From positions 1 to 31,126 of the forward strand of contig JBIJDM010000006.1 in NCBI GenBank assembly GCA_044344145.1: a DNA stretch of 31,126 nucleotides. The letters are read 5' to 3'. Both the position numbers and the translations under genes were made by a program. This DNA comes from JBAXGE01 sp044344145. GTDB lineage: Bacteria; Planctomycetota; Phycisphaerae; WQYP01. How positions within the stretch are numbered: the stretch's first letter is position 1; each line of letters starts with the position of its first letter. Below are positions 24,215 through 31,126 of the stretch, in pieces. Below the pieces are notes generated by a model, which saw only the letters and a list, made by a program, of their open reading frames with translations, searched no databases and was not told where the DNA came from.

Positions 24215-25297
24215 ATGGTTTCCTTTCGCGGCATTCTCTGGGCTGGTGTGGTCCTGCTGGTGGGGCTGATGCTGCTGACGTTGTGGCAGTTCCGGCTGGC
24301 CTGGCAACAGCGGCCGCAATTATTGGCGGGCTTTACGGTGTATCCGCAGCCGCGCGAGGTTTTGACGCTATATCCCAAGAGTGACACAGAAATATGGGCC
24401 GGTACCAAACGCGGCCTGTTCCGGGTGCGGCGGAGTGATGGGGCGATGCTCGGGGAGATTTTGCCCCCCTGGGGACGGATGGAATTTGTCCGGGCCATCG
24501 CCGCCGATCCGCAGCGCGGCACGCTGGTGGCGTTTGATGGGGGGCTGGGGATTTGTGCGCCCGATGGCACCTGGCGACAGGTGGCCACTGAGGCGGGGTT
24601 TCCGTCGCGGTTGGTGACAGCGCTGGCGCCCTGCCGCGAGCAGCCGGGGGCGTGGTGGGTGGGGACGGCGCAGGGGTTGGTGTTATGGAATGATGGTGTG
24701 CAGCAGGTGTTGGGGACGGCCGAGGGGCTGACCAATCCCATGACGCAGGTGCTGATGAATGACCATCTGGACGGCCTATGGGTGGGGGCGATGGTGGTGC
24801 ATCATGGCGGGGTGACCTACCGGCGGGGCGGCAACAGTGTGCAGTTCAGCATTAAAAATGGTATGCCCCATGACAGTATCAATGCCCTGCTGCAAACCCG
24901 CGACCGGCATGTCTGGGTGGGCTGCGGTTATATGGATGCCGGCGGGCTGGTGGAATTCGCCTTGGATGCCCCCGGGCCCGATGGCCGCAATGATTGGCCA
25001 CGGCTGGTGCGGGTACTTGGGACAGCACAGGGCATGCCGGGGGCCAAGGTCCGGAGCATCTATCAGCACCAGGATGGTGCGTTATGGCTGGGGTATGAAT
25101 ATGACACGGCCGCACGCTGGCAGGGGGGCAAGTGGCAATATTTTGAGCCGCGGCATGGGCTGGCCAATACCGAGGTAACGTGGTATCTGGCTGATCCGCA
25201 GGAGCGGTGTTTGTGGGTGGCAACTTTGGGGGGACTAACGAAAATTAATGATACGGGTCTTGAATTAGTGGCCAAAGACGATAAAGTGAGTGAATAG
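24215..25297 (+). CDS. Membrane-anchored beta-propeller protein with two-component-regulator-type repeats
   Basis: I choose the ATG at 24215 because it directly precedes the membrane segment (about 7-27); an open frame extends 24 codons upstream. No clear ribosome-binding site is seen for either, so the start is uncertain. The 360-residue product is a single-pass anchor followed by repeated blades. Their signature W-V/L-G/A-x-x-x-G-L appears as IWAGTKRGLFRV, WWVGTAQGLVLWN, LWVGAMVVHHGGV, VWVGCGYMDAGGLVEF, LWLGYEYDTAARW and LWVATLGGLTKIN. These match Reg_prop blades, which in two-component sensors form periplasmic ligand-binding propellers. Here no kinase or other output domain follows, so it is a stand-alone propeller. 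The giant repeat protein gene follows after 77 bases without a terminator, so they may be linked. Confidence 0.78.
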   Translation: MVSFRGILWAGVVLLVGLMLLTLWQFRLAWQQRPQLLAGFTVYPQPREVLTLYPKSDTEIWAGTKRGLFRVRRSDGAMLGEILPPWGRMEFVRAIAADPQRGTLVAFDGGLGICAPDGTWRQVATEAGFPSRLVTALAPCREQPGAWWVGTAQGLVLWNDGVQQVLGTAEGLTNPMTQVLMNDHLDGLWVGAMVVHHGGVTYRRGGNSVQFSIKNGMPHDSINALLQTRDRHVWVGCGYMDAGGLVEFALDAPGPDGRNDWPRLVRVLGTAQGMPGAKVRSIYQHQDGALWLGYEYDTAARWQGGKWQYFEPRHGLANTEVTWYLADPQERCLWVATLGGLTKINDTGLELVAKDDKVSE

Positions 25298-25374
25298 TCG
25301 TCTTTTGTTCCCGGGCCCTATTCGTCAGATCGTGCATCTGGGGCCGGATGTGTCCCATTTCGGAGTCGGGAGTT

Positions 25375-28300
25375 ATGACCACCAGCGCTCAACCTGTTGC
25401 CACCCCGGCCCCTGTGGCGGCTGCGCCCAAGTCGCCCGAGACGTTGGCGCAATTAGCCAAAATGCTGGTGGTATCGTTTCTTAAGAGCCTGCCGCTGCGC
25501 CTGATCTTCATGGTGGGGGCGTTTATTATCAGTCAGATTATCCATTTTTATCTGGTCTTATTCCCCAATCAAGGGGTTAATGAGCCCGTTGGCGTGTGGG
25601 CTTCAATCTGGACGCAGATTTTGTCGCTGCGGGGCAGCGGGTTTAATGGTTGGCTGGTATGGACCTTGGGTTCCATGTTGACCATCGGATTATTGTTCCG
25701 TTTGATAATTACCCCGAAGCGCATGGTGCTTGCGGTAGCCAGCACCCCGCCGCATTTGGGGCACGCTTTTTCCATGTGGGGACGCAAGGCGCTGGTCATC
25801 ATGGCGGGGGCGGCGCTGGTTCCGCTATTAATTAGCAGCACCACGCTGTTGCCCCGGTTCCTATCGCTGTTTCTGTTGTCCTTGTTTATGGTACTGGTGA
25901 TTGTGGATCGCAGCAGCAGTCTGCTGTATTTGTTGGCGAAATGTTCGTGGAATGATTTGCAAAAATCACTGCAGAAAGATGCCAGCAAGCGCAAGCCGTT
26001 CAATATGGAGTTCTGGACGTTGTTCCTGATGGGGTTTGGGCTGGGTTCCTTTATGACCATGTTTTTGGTCATGGCGCCGTATCCCTATTATCCGTTCACC
26101 ACAATTTGTATGATGTTCCCGGTGGCTTTGTTGGCGGTGTTATTGGGGATGTTGGCCTCGGGCAAAAATCCGGCACTGGCCCAGACAGTGCAGAAATTTC
26201 TGATGATTGGCCTGCCGTTGCTGGGCTTTGTGCTGGTACGCCGGGCGCTGGCTGATGATGGCGGTGGGGATGAATTTGAATCATATGGTGGGTTTGGCAA
26301 AATTCTGCAACCAGACGGCTGGCTGCTTGCCGGGGGTGGGGCGGAAATGGTAATCCGTACGGTCTTTACTGGAACGGGCGCGGGGATTGGCGGGTTCTTT
26401 GGTCCGCCGTTGGGGTTGCCGCCAGTGACGGTGTATGGTACAGGCACTCCGACCGACCCGTATCGTGATTATCCCGATGCCAACAATCCACCTTGGATGA
26501 ATCCGGAAGGTAAATCTGATCCGTACGTGCCCGATTCCGAACCGACGAATACGGATGGTGCTGATGGTGAGGATGGCGATGGTCAGGATGATGGTCAGGA
26601 TGACGGCCAAGATGATGGTCAGGATGATGGCCAGGACGACGGTCAGGACGATGGTCAAGATGACGGCCAAGATGATGGCCAAGATGATGGCCAAGATGAT
26701 GGTCAAGATGATGGTCAGGACGATGGCCAGGATGACGGTCAGGATGACGGCCAAGATGATGGCCAAGATGATGGTCAGGACGACGGCCAAGATGACGGTC
26801 AGGATGACGGCCAAGATGATGGTCAGGATGACGGCCAAGATGATGGTCAGGACGATGGTCAAGACGATGGCCAAGATGACGGTCAGGATGACGGCCAAGA
26901 TGATGGTCAGGACGATGGTCAAGACGATGGCCAGGATGATGGCCAAGAGCCGTTGGATGATAATCCCGATCAGGATAATCCCGATGAACCCATCGAGGAT
27001 AATCCCCAGCCCATAGAACCGGAGCCGGTGGTGGTAGACCCCCGTACTACGGATGATCCCGAGACGCTGCGGAAAGAAGCCGCTCGGGCCCAGAAGGAAT
27101 GGGATGAACTTAAAGGCTCGATTGACCCCAATGATCCGGCGTATGACGCCAAGCAGAAGGAGTACGAAACCTACATCAACTCGGTCAATGGCAAAGCCGA
27201 TGATATTGTGGCCGAGGCTGATTATCAGCAGAAGCTGGCCGAGTACAACGCGGCGGTTGCAGCCCAGAAACTGGCCGACGAAGCGGAACAGAACCGTATC
27301 CTGATGGAAGATTACAAGCGTTTCAAGGAGAGCGAAGGGTTCGGCAAGGCCGTGGCCGAGGGATATGGTAATGCCGGGCGGGATGTGTCGGCCAATCTGA
27401 AGGCCGCCGAAGACGCAGCGCGCCGGGCGGAGGAAATCCGCCAGCAGTTGGAAGCCAAGGGTATCACGGTGGATTACACGCCCACGGATCGCGATCCCAT
27501 CGGGCCTGACCCCGACCTGGATAAGATGGTTGCCCAGCACAAAGCCGAAGCGGCCATGATGGATAAACTGGCCAAGATGAATCAGGTGGCATTCAAGAAC
27601 GGCAATTTTGATGCGATGGAAGTGATTGACAAGGCCCAGGAGGACATTCTGGCGGGTAAGGAAGTAGACCCGAACCATGTCAAAGCCATCCAGACCTTTA
27701 TGGAAGGCCGGGCTTCGGGGCGTACCTTGAGCGCAGAAGAAGGCGCCAAACAGGCCGCCGACGCAGTATCCACCTCTGCTATTCTCGGCGACACCGCCAA
27801 AGCCACCGGGCGTGAATTCATCACCGGCACCGATGCCGACGGCAATATGTCCATCAAGGGCATGGTCGGCCGCGGGCTGCTGGGGGTGGTGACGGGCGGC
27901 ACCAGTGAAATTGCCATGACCCCGGCGGAAAATATGATCGGCCTGCACGACGATATCATGGCGGGCAAGTCCACGGGCGAGTGTATCACCAATATGGGCA
28001 AACGCATCGCCATGGGTGAAGCCTTTACCGTGGTGGGTCATGTGGGCGGCGCGGCGCTGAACAAAGTCGCCCCCGGCTTGTCGGATGATATTGGCAAGGG
28101 CATCGGCGAGATGTTCCACGGCAGTGGTGACGATGCCGCCAAGGGGATCGGCCATGCGGTAGGCGGTCGCGGGGATGATATCGCCAGAGGTGCCGGGCAC
28201 GGGGTGGGCGGGGTCGGTGATGATCTGGCTCACGGTGCGGGCAAGTCGCACGTTCCGGATCTGACCCCAGATCAGGCGGCCGCGCATGCCAACATGACCA

Positions 28301-29319
28301 AGGCGCTGAGTTCCGGCGATCCGGCCGAGGTGGCCGGTCTGTATCGGGATGGCGGCATGAAGAAGCTGGCTGATCTGGAACGCAGCGGAGCGATCACCCC
28401 GCAGCAGGCCGCGCAACTCAACAAACAGATTACCGCCACGGTCAATGATTCCGTGGACGATGCCACGCAACGCACCATAAGCCAAATGGATAATCATGGC
28501 GTGAAGGTGAAGGAAGTGTTGGTCGGCGATTCCGGCTCCAGCGCGGGGCGCAGTCCCGGGATGCGTTCGGTGAAGACCGATGCGGACCGCACGATTCTGG
28601 TCAATTTTGACGAGGCCTCGCTCAATAATTATGCCAAGTCGCATAATATGACACCCGCCCAGGCGCACGAACATCTCAATAAGGTGTACACCTCCGCGCA
28701 TAACCAGAATATGGAACACGCCCTGCAATCGCGCGGTTTGTCCAGTGGTGATGTGGGCGCACAGAGCTACTCGGGGCTGTCCGGCGATGTGGGCAGTGGT
28801 TTACCTGCCTCGGGTGCACATGCCGGGGCGCAGGCGTCCGAAGGCGCGCTGGGCATTAAACCTCCCGATGATAGTTATGGCTCGGGCTTTACCGGTGCCC
28901 GCCAGAGTGTGCAGGGTAAGACCACGGTGTACGACGGTTACACCGGCAGCAAGCACACCACCTCCGGCGATGCGCTGGTGGACCAGACCCAACTGAACAA
29001 GACCAAGTTTGGCGCCGACCCCGGCCCTAATCCCACCAGCATGACCAGGGATGATTTCCAAAATATGCTCGATCAGCAGAAACAGGCGGCCGGGTCATCG
29101 GGCTTCCATGATCCCAAGTCGGCGGCCAAATCCCTCAACCGCTTTGAAATGGCCAATCAGCGGTTGGGTAACAGCGTAACCCCGCCGGACCCGCGGATCA
29201 GCAGTATTGCCCAGCAGATTGGCAAGAACCCCCAGGGTATGTCCCAGATTCTCAAGGCCAACGGGATGACCGAGGCCCAGTTCAATGCGGCTGCGACCAA
29301 GTACATCAAAGGCAACTAA
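25375..29319 (+). CDS. Giant polytopic membrane protein with 30 GQDD repeats, unknown function
   Basis: I use the ATG at 25375 (GGAG nine bases upstream) rather than a GTG at 25348. The 1314-residue product has distinct parts. A Pro/Ala N-terminus and about seven membrane segments come first (near 42-63, 92-111, 138-158, 160-177, 212-233, 240-260, 274-290), then a Gly-rich stretch (about 295-355). Exactly 30 tandem GQDD units (403-522) lead to an acidic Pro-rich spacer (523-560) and a helical Ala/Glu/Lys region (about 562-705). A Gly-rich segment (about 820-900), four Gly/Asp/His repeats (903-958) and a long C-terminal region with GMRSVKTDADRT near 1062 complete it. I see no Walker, protease or nuclease motif. 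The general plan (membrane base, acidic spacer, long variable C-terminal part) resembles surface-exposed or polymorphic-toxin-like proteins, but no known toxin domain is recognised. The zinc-ribbon gene follows after 41 bases. Coding is certain; the role is open. Confidence 0.82.
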   Translation: MTTSAQPVATPAPVAAAPKSPETLAQLAKMLVVSFLKSLPLRLIFMVGAFIISQIIHFYLVLFPNQGVNEPVGVWASIWTQILSLRGSGFNGWLVWTLGSMLTIGLLFRLIITPKRMVLAVASTPPHLGHAFSMWGRKALVIMAGAALVPLLISSTTLLPRFLSLFLLSLFMVLVIVDRSSSLLYLLAKCSWNDLQKSLQKDASKRKPFNMEFWTLFLMGFGLGSFMTMFLVMAPYPYYPFTTICMMFPVALLAVLLGMLASGKNPALAQTVQKFLMIGLPLLGFVLVRRALADDGGGDEFESYGGFGKILQPDGWLLAGGGAEMVIRTVFTGTGAGIGGFFGPPLGLPPVTVYGTGTPTDPYRDYPDANNPPWMNPEGKSDPYVPDSEPTNTDGADGEDGDGQDDGQDDGQDDGQDDGQDDGQDDGQDDGQDDGQDDGQDDGQDDGQDDGQDDGQDDGQDDGQDDGQDDGQDDGQDDGQDDGQDDGQDDGQDDGQDDGQDDGQDDGQDDGQDDGQDDGQDDGQEPLDDNPDQDNPDEPIEDNPQPIEPEPVVVDPRTTDDPETLRKEAARAQKEWDELKGSIDPNDPAYDAKQKEYETYINSVNGKADDIVAEADYQQKLAEYNAAVAAQKLADEAEQNRILMEDYKRFKESEGFGKAVAEGYGNAGRDVSANLKAAEDAARRAEEIRQQLEAKGITVDYTPTDRDPIGPDPDLDKMVAQHKAEAAMMDKLAKMNQVAFKNGNFDAMEVIDKAQEDILAGKEVDPNHVKAIQTFMEGRASGRTLSAEEGAKQAADAVSTSAILGDTAKATGREFITGTDADGNMSIKGMVGRGLLGVVTGGTSEIAMTPAENMIGLHDDIMAGKSTGECITNMGKRIAMGEAFTVVGHVGGAALNKVAPGLSDDIGKGIGEMFHGSGDDAAKGIGHAVGGRGDDIARGAGHGVGGVGDDLAHGAGKSHVPDLTPDQAAAHANMTKALSSGDPAEVAGLYRDGGMKKLADLERSGAITPQQAAQLNKQITATVNDSVDDATQRTISQMDNHGVKVKEVLVGDSGSSAGRSPGMRSVKTDADRTILVNFDEASLNNYAKSHNMTPAQAHEHLNKVYTSAHNQNMEHALQSRGLSSGDVGAQSYSGLSGDVGSGLPASGAHAGAQASEGALGIKPPDDSYGSGFTGARQSVQGKTTVYDGYTGSKHTTSGDALVDQTQLNKTKFGADPGPNPTSMTRDDFQNMLDQQKQAAGSSGFHDPKSAAKSLNRFEMANQRLGNSVTPPDPRISSIAQQIGKNPQGMSQILKANGMTEAQFNAAATKYIKGN
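26581..26940 (+). repeat. Tandem 12-bp repeat, 30 units, encoding Gly-Gln-Asp-Asp
   Basis: The consensus is GGYCARGAYGAY. All 30 units encode GQDD without exception, and units differ only at third codon positions by transitions. There is a higher-order 60-bp duplication: 26821-26880 and 26881-26940 match at 58 of 60 positions. A 24-bp pair (units 2-3, 14-15, 19-20, 21-22 and 26-27) recurs exactly. A partial unit encoding GQE follows. The encoded 120-residue segment contains 60 Asp and no positive charge. Confidence 0.98.
28081..28248 (+). repeat. Four degenerate 14-15-residue Gly/Asp/His repeats
   Basis: Residues 903-958 of the giant protein fall into four units built on G-D-D-x-A-x-G-x-G-H-x-V-G-G: SDDIGKGIGEMFHG, SGDDAAKGIGHAVGG, RGDDIARGAGHGVGG and VGDDLAHGAGKS. 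The spacing of Asp pairs and His might suit metal binding or a beta-roll-like structure, but this is inference. Confidence 0.75.
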
Positions 29320-29360
29320 ATTGTGTGCATACCGTCTCTCTGGCACCGAGGTAATGAATT

Positions 29361-30650
29361 ATGCGTATTGAAGGCAGCGATTATCATCTGAACGATACGG
29401 AACTGATGGCTCTGGTGGGACAGTTGGGGCTGACCCGGGCGCCCCTGAGCCCGTTGTTCCCCTGTCCGGTGGGGCCGACGACGCCCACGGAGTTGCGGTC
29501 CCAGTTGGCCGCGCTGGCCGCACCCTGGCGCACGGCGCTGGAAGAAGCGGTCCGCATGCTGGCCGTGCCCACCAAAGTGGTCAAACTGCACTATACGTCC
29601 GCCGATTTACTGGTGGCCCGTGCGGTGTTGGGGCTGTCCACCCGGCGCAGCGAAGACGCTGCGGTGATGATGGGCCTGAGTACCGATAAACGCATCCAAT
29701 TACAGCCCCTGGGCGTGCTGCAGCGCATTGTACTGAACAGTCTGGTCGTGCCGACCGCGTCGGCCAAAGGGGAATATACCCTGACGCTGCCCACCCAGGC
29801 TGCGGTGATCTTTTTGGCACTGTGCGAAGCGCATCAGGCGGCGCATTTGCGCAGTGTGCTGCAACATACCCAGCCGTGGGACCAATTTGTCCCTGCTGAT
29901 ATTCTGGGCCGGTTGCAGGAAGCCGACCGGGAGGATTTCCGCTGGCCGCTGATGTTCTTCAGCAAGGTCATGCCGGTGCCCACGGCCACGAAGCTGACGT
30001 TGGACGATGTGAAAGCGGCGCTGCCGGTGTTGACGGCCAAGGGGCTGATCGAACCGCTGCCGGATATGGATGATGTGTCGGCCTTCAAGCTGACCGAAGA
30101 CGGCTGGTTTATCGCCGAGTGTCTGCGCCAGCAGGTGGGCAAAGTCGCGCTGGGGGTCACCACGCTGAATGCCGATGGTACGCCCGGCTGTGTGCAACTG
30201 TTGCTGGTGCGCGGGGCCACGCATTTGATCATGTGTGCGCTCAATGGCGAACAGGCCATTATGGGCATTGTGCTGCCCGATCAGGTGGTGGAACTGGTGG
30301 CCCAGGCGCTGATGCCGGCCCGGGTGCCGGTGCTGCCGCAGGCCCGGCGGAATATCACACAGGCCGGTGCGCCCCGGGCGCCCCTGGACCCCAACCGGAT
30401 CAAACCCACCCGGCGTCCCGATGTCAAAGTTCCCAAGCCCCGCACGGCGGTGAAAACGGGGGGGAAGCCGGCTGCGCCGGTGGCGGTACGGCCACAACCA
30501 CCCAAACCTTTTGTCGCCCCCCGGCCCACGACCATGCCCAGCACCCCGACCGCGCCGGTCAAGTCCGCGGGCCATTTCTGTGTGACGTGTGGTGCGAGTT
30601 TGCGGCCCGGGGCGCGGTTCTGTACCGGCTGCGGCAAGCCGGTGGTTTGA
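29361..30650 (+). CDS. Protein with winged-helix-like segment and C-terminal zinc ribbon, unknown family
   Basis: The 429-residue soluble protein has three visible parts. An alpha-rich N-terminal region (1-200) leads into a stretch at about 212-258 of the pattern LTLDDVKAALPVLTAKGLI...FKLTEDGWFIAECL, which looks like a winged-helix recognition helix and wing. A mixed domain (about 260-322) is then followed by a Pro/Ala/Lys/Arg-rich linker (about 335-402). The C-terminus has a four-cysteine zinc ribbon: FCVTCG (C407, C410) and FCTGCG (C421, C424). No signal peptide or membrane segment is seen, so it should be cytoplasmic. The start is supported by GAGG nine bases upstream. It lies 41 bases after the giant membrane protein on the same strand and may regulate or chaperone it. 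I cannot name a family for the main part. Confidence 0.75.
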   Translation: MRIEGSDYHLNDTELMALVGQLGLTRAPLSPLFPCPVGPTTPTELRSQLAALAAPWRTALEEAVRMLAVPTKVVKLHYTSADLLVARAVLGLSTRRSEDAAVMMGLSTDKRIQLQPLGVLQRIVLNSLVVPTASAKGEYTLTLPTQAAVIFLALCEAHQAAHLRSVLQHTQPWDQFVPADILGRLQEADREDFRWPLMFFSKVMPVPTATKLTLDDVKAALPVLTAKGLIEPLPDMDDVSAFKLTEDGWFIAECLRQQVGKVALGVTTLNADGTPGCVQLLLVRGATHLIMCALNGEQAIMGIVLPDQVVELVAQALMPARVPVLPQARRNITQAGAPRAPLDPNRIKPTRRPDVKVPKPRTAVKTGGKPAAPVAVRPQPPKPFVAPRPTTMPSTPTAPVKSAGHFCVTCGASLRPGARFCTGCGKPVV

Positions 30651-30720
30651 GTTTGGTCCGATCGGGGTGTGTTACCCGCGGTCGGTAATGGATAGGAAGT
30701 TCATAAACAAGGAGTAGACG

Positions 30721-31038
30721 ATGACCATGCAACGAACGTTCTGGACGGTTTTGGTGACCGCACTTCTGGCGGTGGCGATGCCGGTGCTGGCCGCGGTGAT
30801 GACCCTCGGCGGCGGGATTATCGTGGACAAGAACAAAGACGGCACCATCACGAGCTGTGTCTTTGTCACCCCCGATTCCACCACCTATCAGGTGAAGCTG
30901 GATGCCAAGGGTCTGCAACTGGCCAAAGAAGGCGCCGGCCAGACGCTGGATGTCAAAGGCGATGTGACCAAAGACCCCACGGGTAAGAATCATATCACAG
31001 TGAGTTCGTTCACCATCCAGAAGGATATCCGGTATTAA
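30721..31038 (+). CDS. Small exported protein with EF-hand-like loop
   Basis: The 105-residue product has a signal peptide (about 1-25, cleavage near VLA-AV). AGGAG lies six bases before the ATG. The mature part of about 80 residues is beta-rich and has the loop DKNKDGTI (36-43), a D-x-N-x-D-G-x-I pattern as in calcium-binding EF-hand and dockerin loops. It then reads like a small OB-fold or similar barrel (VFVTPDSTTYQVKLD, TLDVKGDVTKD, HITVSSFTIQ). It follows the zinc-ribbon gene by 70 bases and ends at a terminator, so it closes this gene cluster. Family unknown. Calcium binding is inference from a single loop, which lacks the flanking helices of a true EF hand. Confidence 0.72.
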   Translation: MTMQRTFWTVLVTALLAVAMPVLAAVMTLGGGIIVDKNKDGTITSCVFVTPDSTTYQVKLDAKGLQLAKEGAGQTLDVKGDVTKDPTGKNHITVSSFTIQKDIRY

Positions 31039-31065
31039 CGGATGACCGCTGCAAGATATTCCCCA

Positions 31066-31099
31066 TCCCCGTCACGGCCTGGCCGCGACGGGGATTTTT
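31066..31099 (+). terminator. Rho-independent terminator closing the cluster
   Basis: TCCCCGTC (31066-31073) pairs with GACGGGGA (31087-31094). After one A-C mismatch, an inner CGG/CCG pair (31075-31077 with 31083-31085) closes a 5-base loop. Five T follow at 31095-31099. Confidence 0.85.
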
Positions 31100-31126
31100 A
31101 TGGTTCATTCGGTATTTCCGGGGTAT

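Noticed and set aside
26581..26940. Tandem array considered as a CRISPR or satellite
   Set aside because: There are no spacers, the 12-bp period keeps one reading frame, and every unit encodes the same four residues.
26281..28728. 815-codon open frame on the minus strand opposite the giant repeat protein
   Set aside because: It arises from the repeat array and biased codons; its product is low-complexity Ile/Leu/Val repeats with no start signals, while the plus-strand frame has a ribosome-binding site and membrane segments.

Overview
The window is about 31.1 kb of GC-rich bacterial DNA, densely coding, with roughly 21 protein genes and no rRNA, tRNA, IS element, prophage or CRISPR array that I can see. 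It looks chromosomal. Several features point to a Gram-negative-type (diderm) bacterium of the Planctomycetota, most likely class Phycisphaerae: Ala-Thr-Gln-Pro (ATQP) tracts on unrelated exported proteins, an exported protein with a pseudopilin-like (DUF1559-type) C-terminal part, many large exported proteins of unknown function, and a divergent group 2/3-type sigma factor. This placement is inference; no marker gene in the window settles it.

Layout. (1) 1-8397, minus strand: a DinB-like protein cut by the window edge, a soluble three-receiver hybrid histidine kinase, a large exported protein ending in a pseudopilin-like domain, a HEAT-repeat lipoprotein, glutamate racemase MurI, and a DUF89 damage-control phosphatase whose stop codon overlaps the murI start. 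(2) 8398-8757: the longest gene-free stretch, leading into a sigma-70 family factor (8758-9744, plus strand) that ends at a strong terminator. (3) 9827-14496, minus strand: a fused two-domain ABC permease, its lipoprotein substrate-binding protein (iron(III)-type fold, no ATPase gene here), an AI-2E/PerM family membrane protein, and an exported protein of unknown function. (4) 14734-20388, plus strand: a small membrane protein, a PIN-PhoH ATPase (PhoH2 type), a Tat-exported calcineurin-like phosphoesterase, a DUF6487-like zinc-ribbon protein and a secreted heparinase/alginate-lyase-like protein. (5) 20672-24043, plus: an LpoB/CsgG-like lipoprotein with a Pro-Gln linker, a YcfL (DUF1425) lipoprotein, and a tail-anchored, helix-rich periplasmic protein. 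(6) 24215-31038, plus: a membrane-anchored beta-propeller, a 1314-residue polytopic protein carrying 30 perfect Gly-Gln-Asp-Asp repeats, a protein with a winged-helix-like segment and a C-terminal zinc ribbon, and a small exported protein with an EF-hand-like loop, closed by a terminator.

The most promising unexplained system is region 6. The large protein has about seven membrane segments, an acidic 120-residue linker whose 30 coding units differ only by synonymous transitions, a helical region, four Gly/Asp/His-rich repeats and a long C-terminal part that I cannot assign. It is followed closely by the zinc-ribbon protein. The second point of interest is the LpoB-like/YcfL lipoprotein pair, which has the same gene neighbourhood as lpoB-ycfL in enterobacteria but lies in a putative planctomycete.
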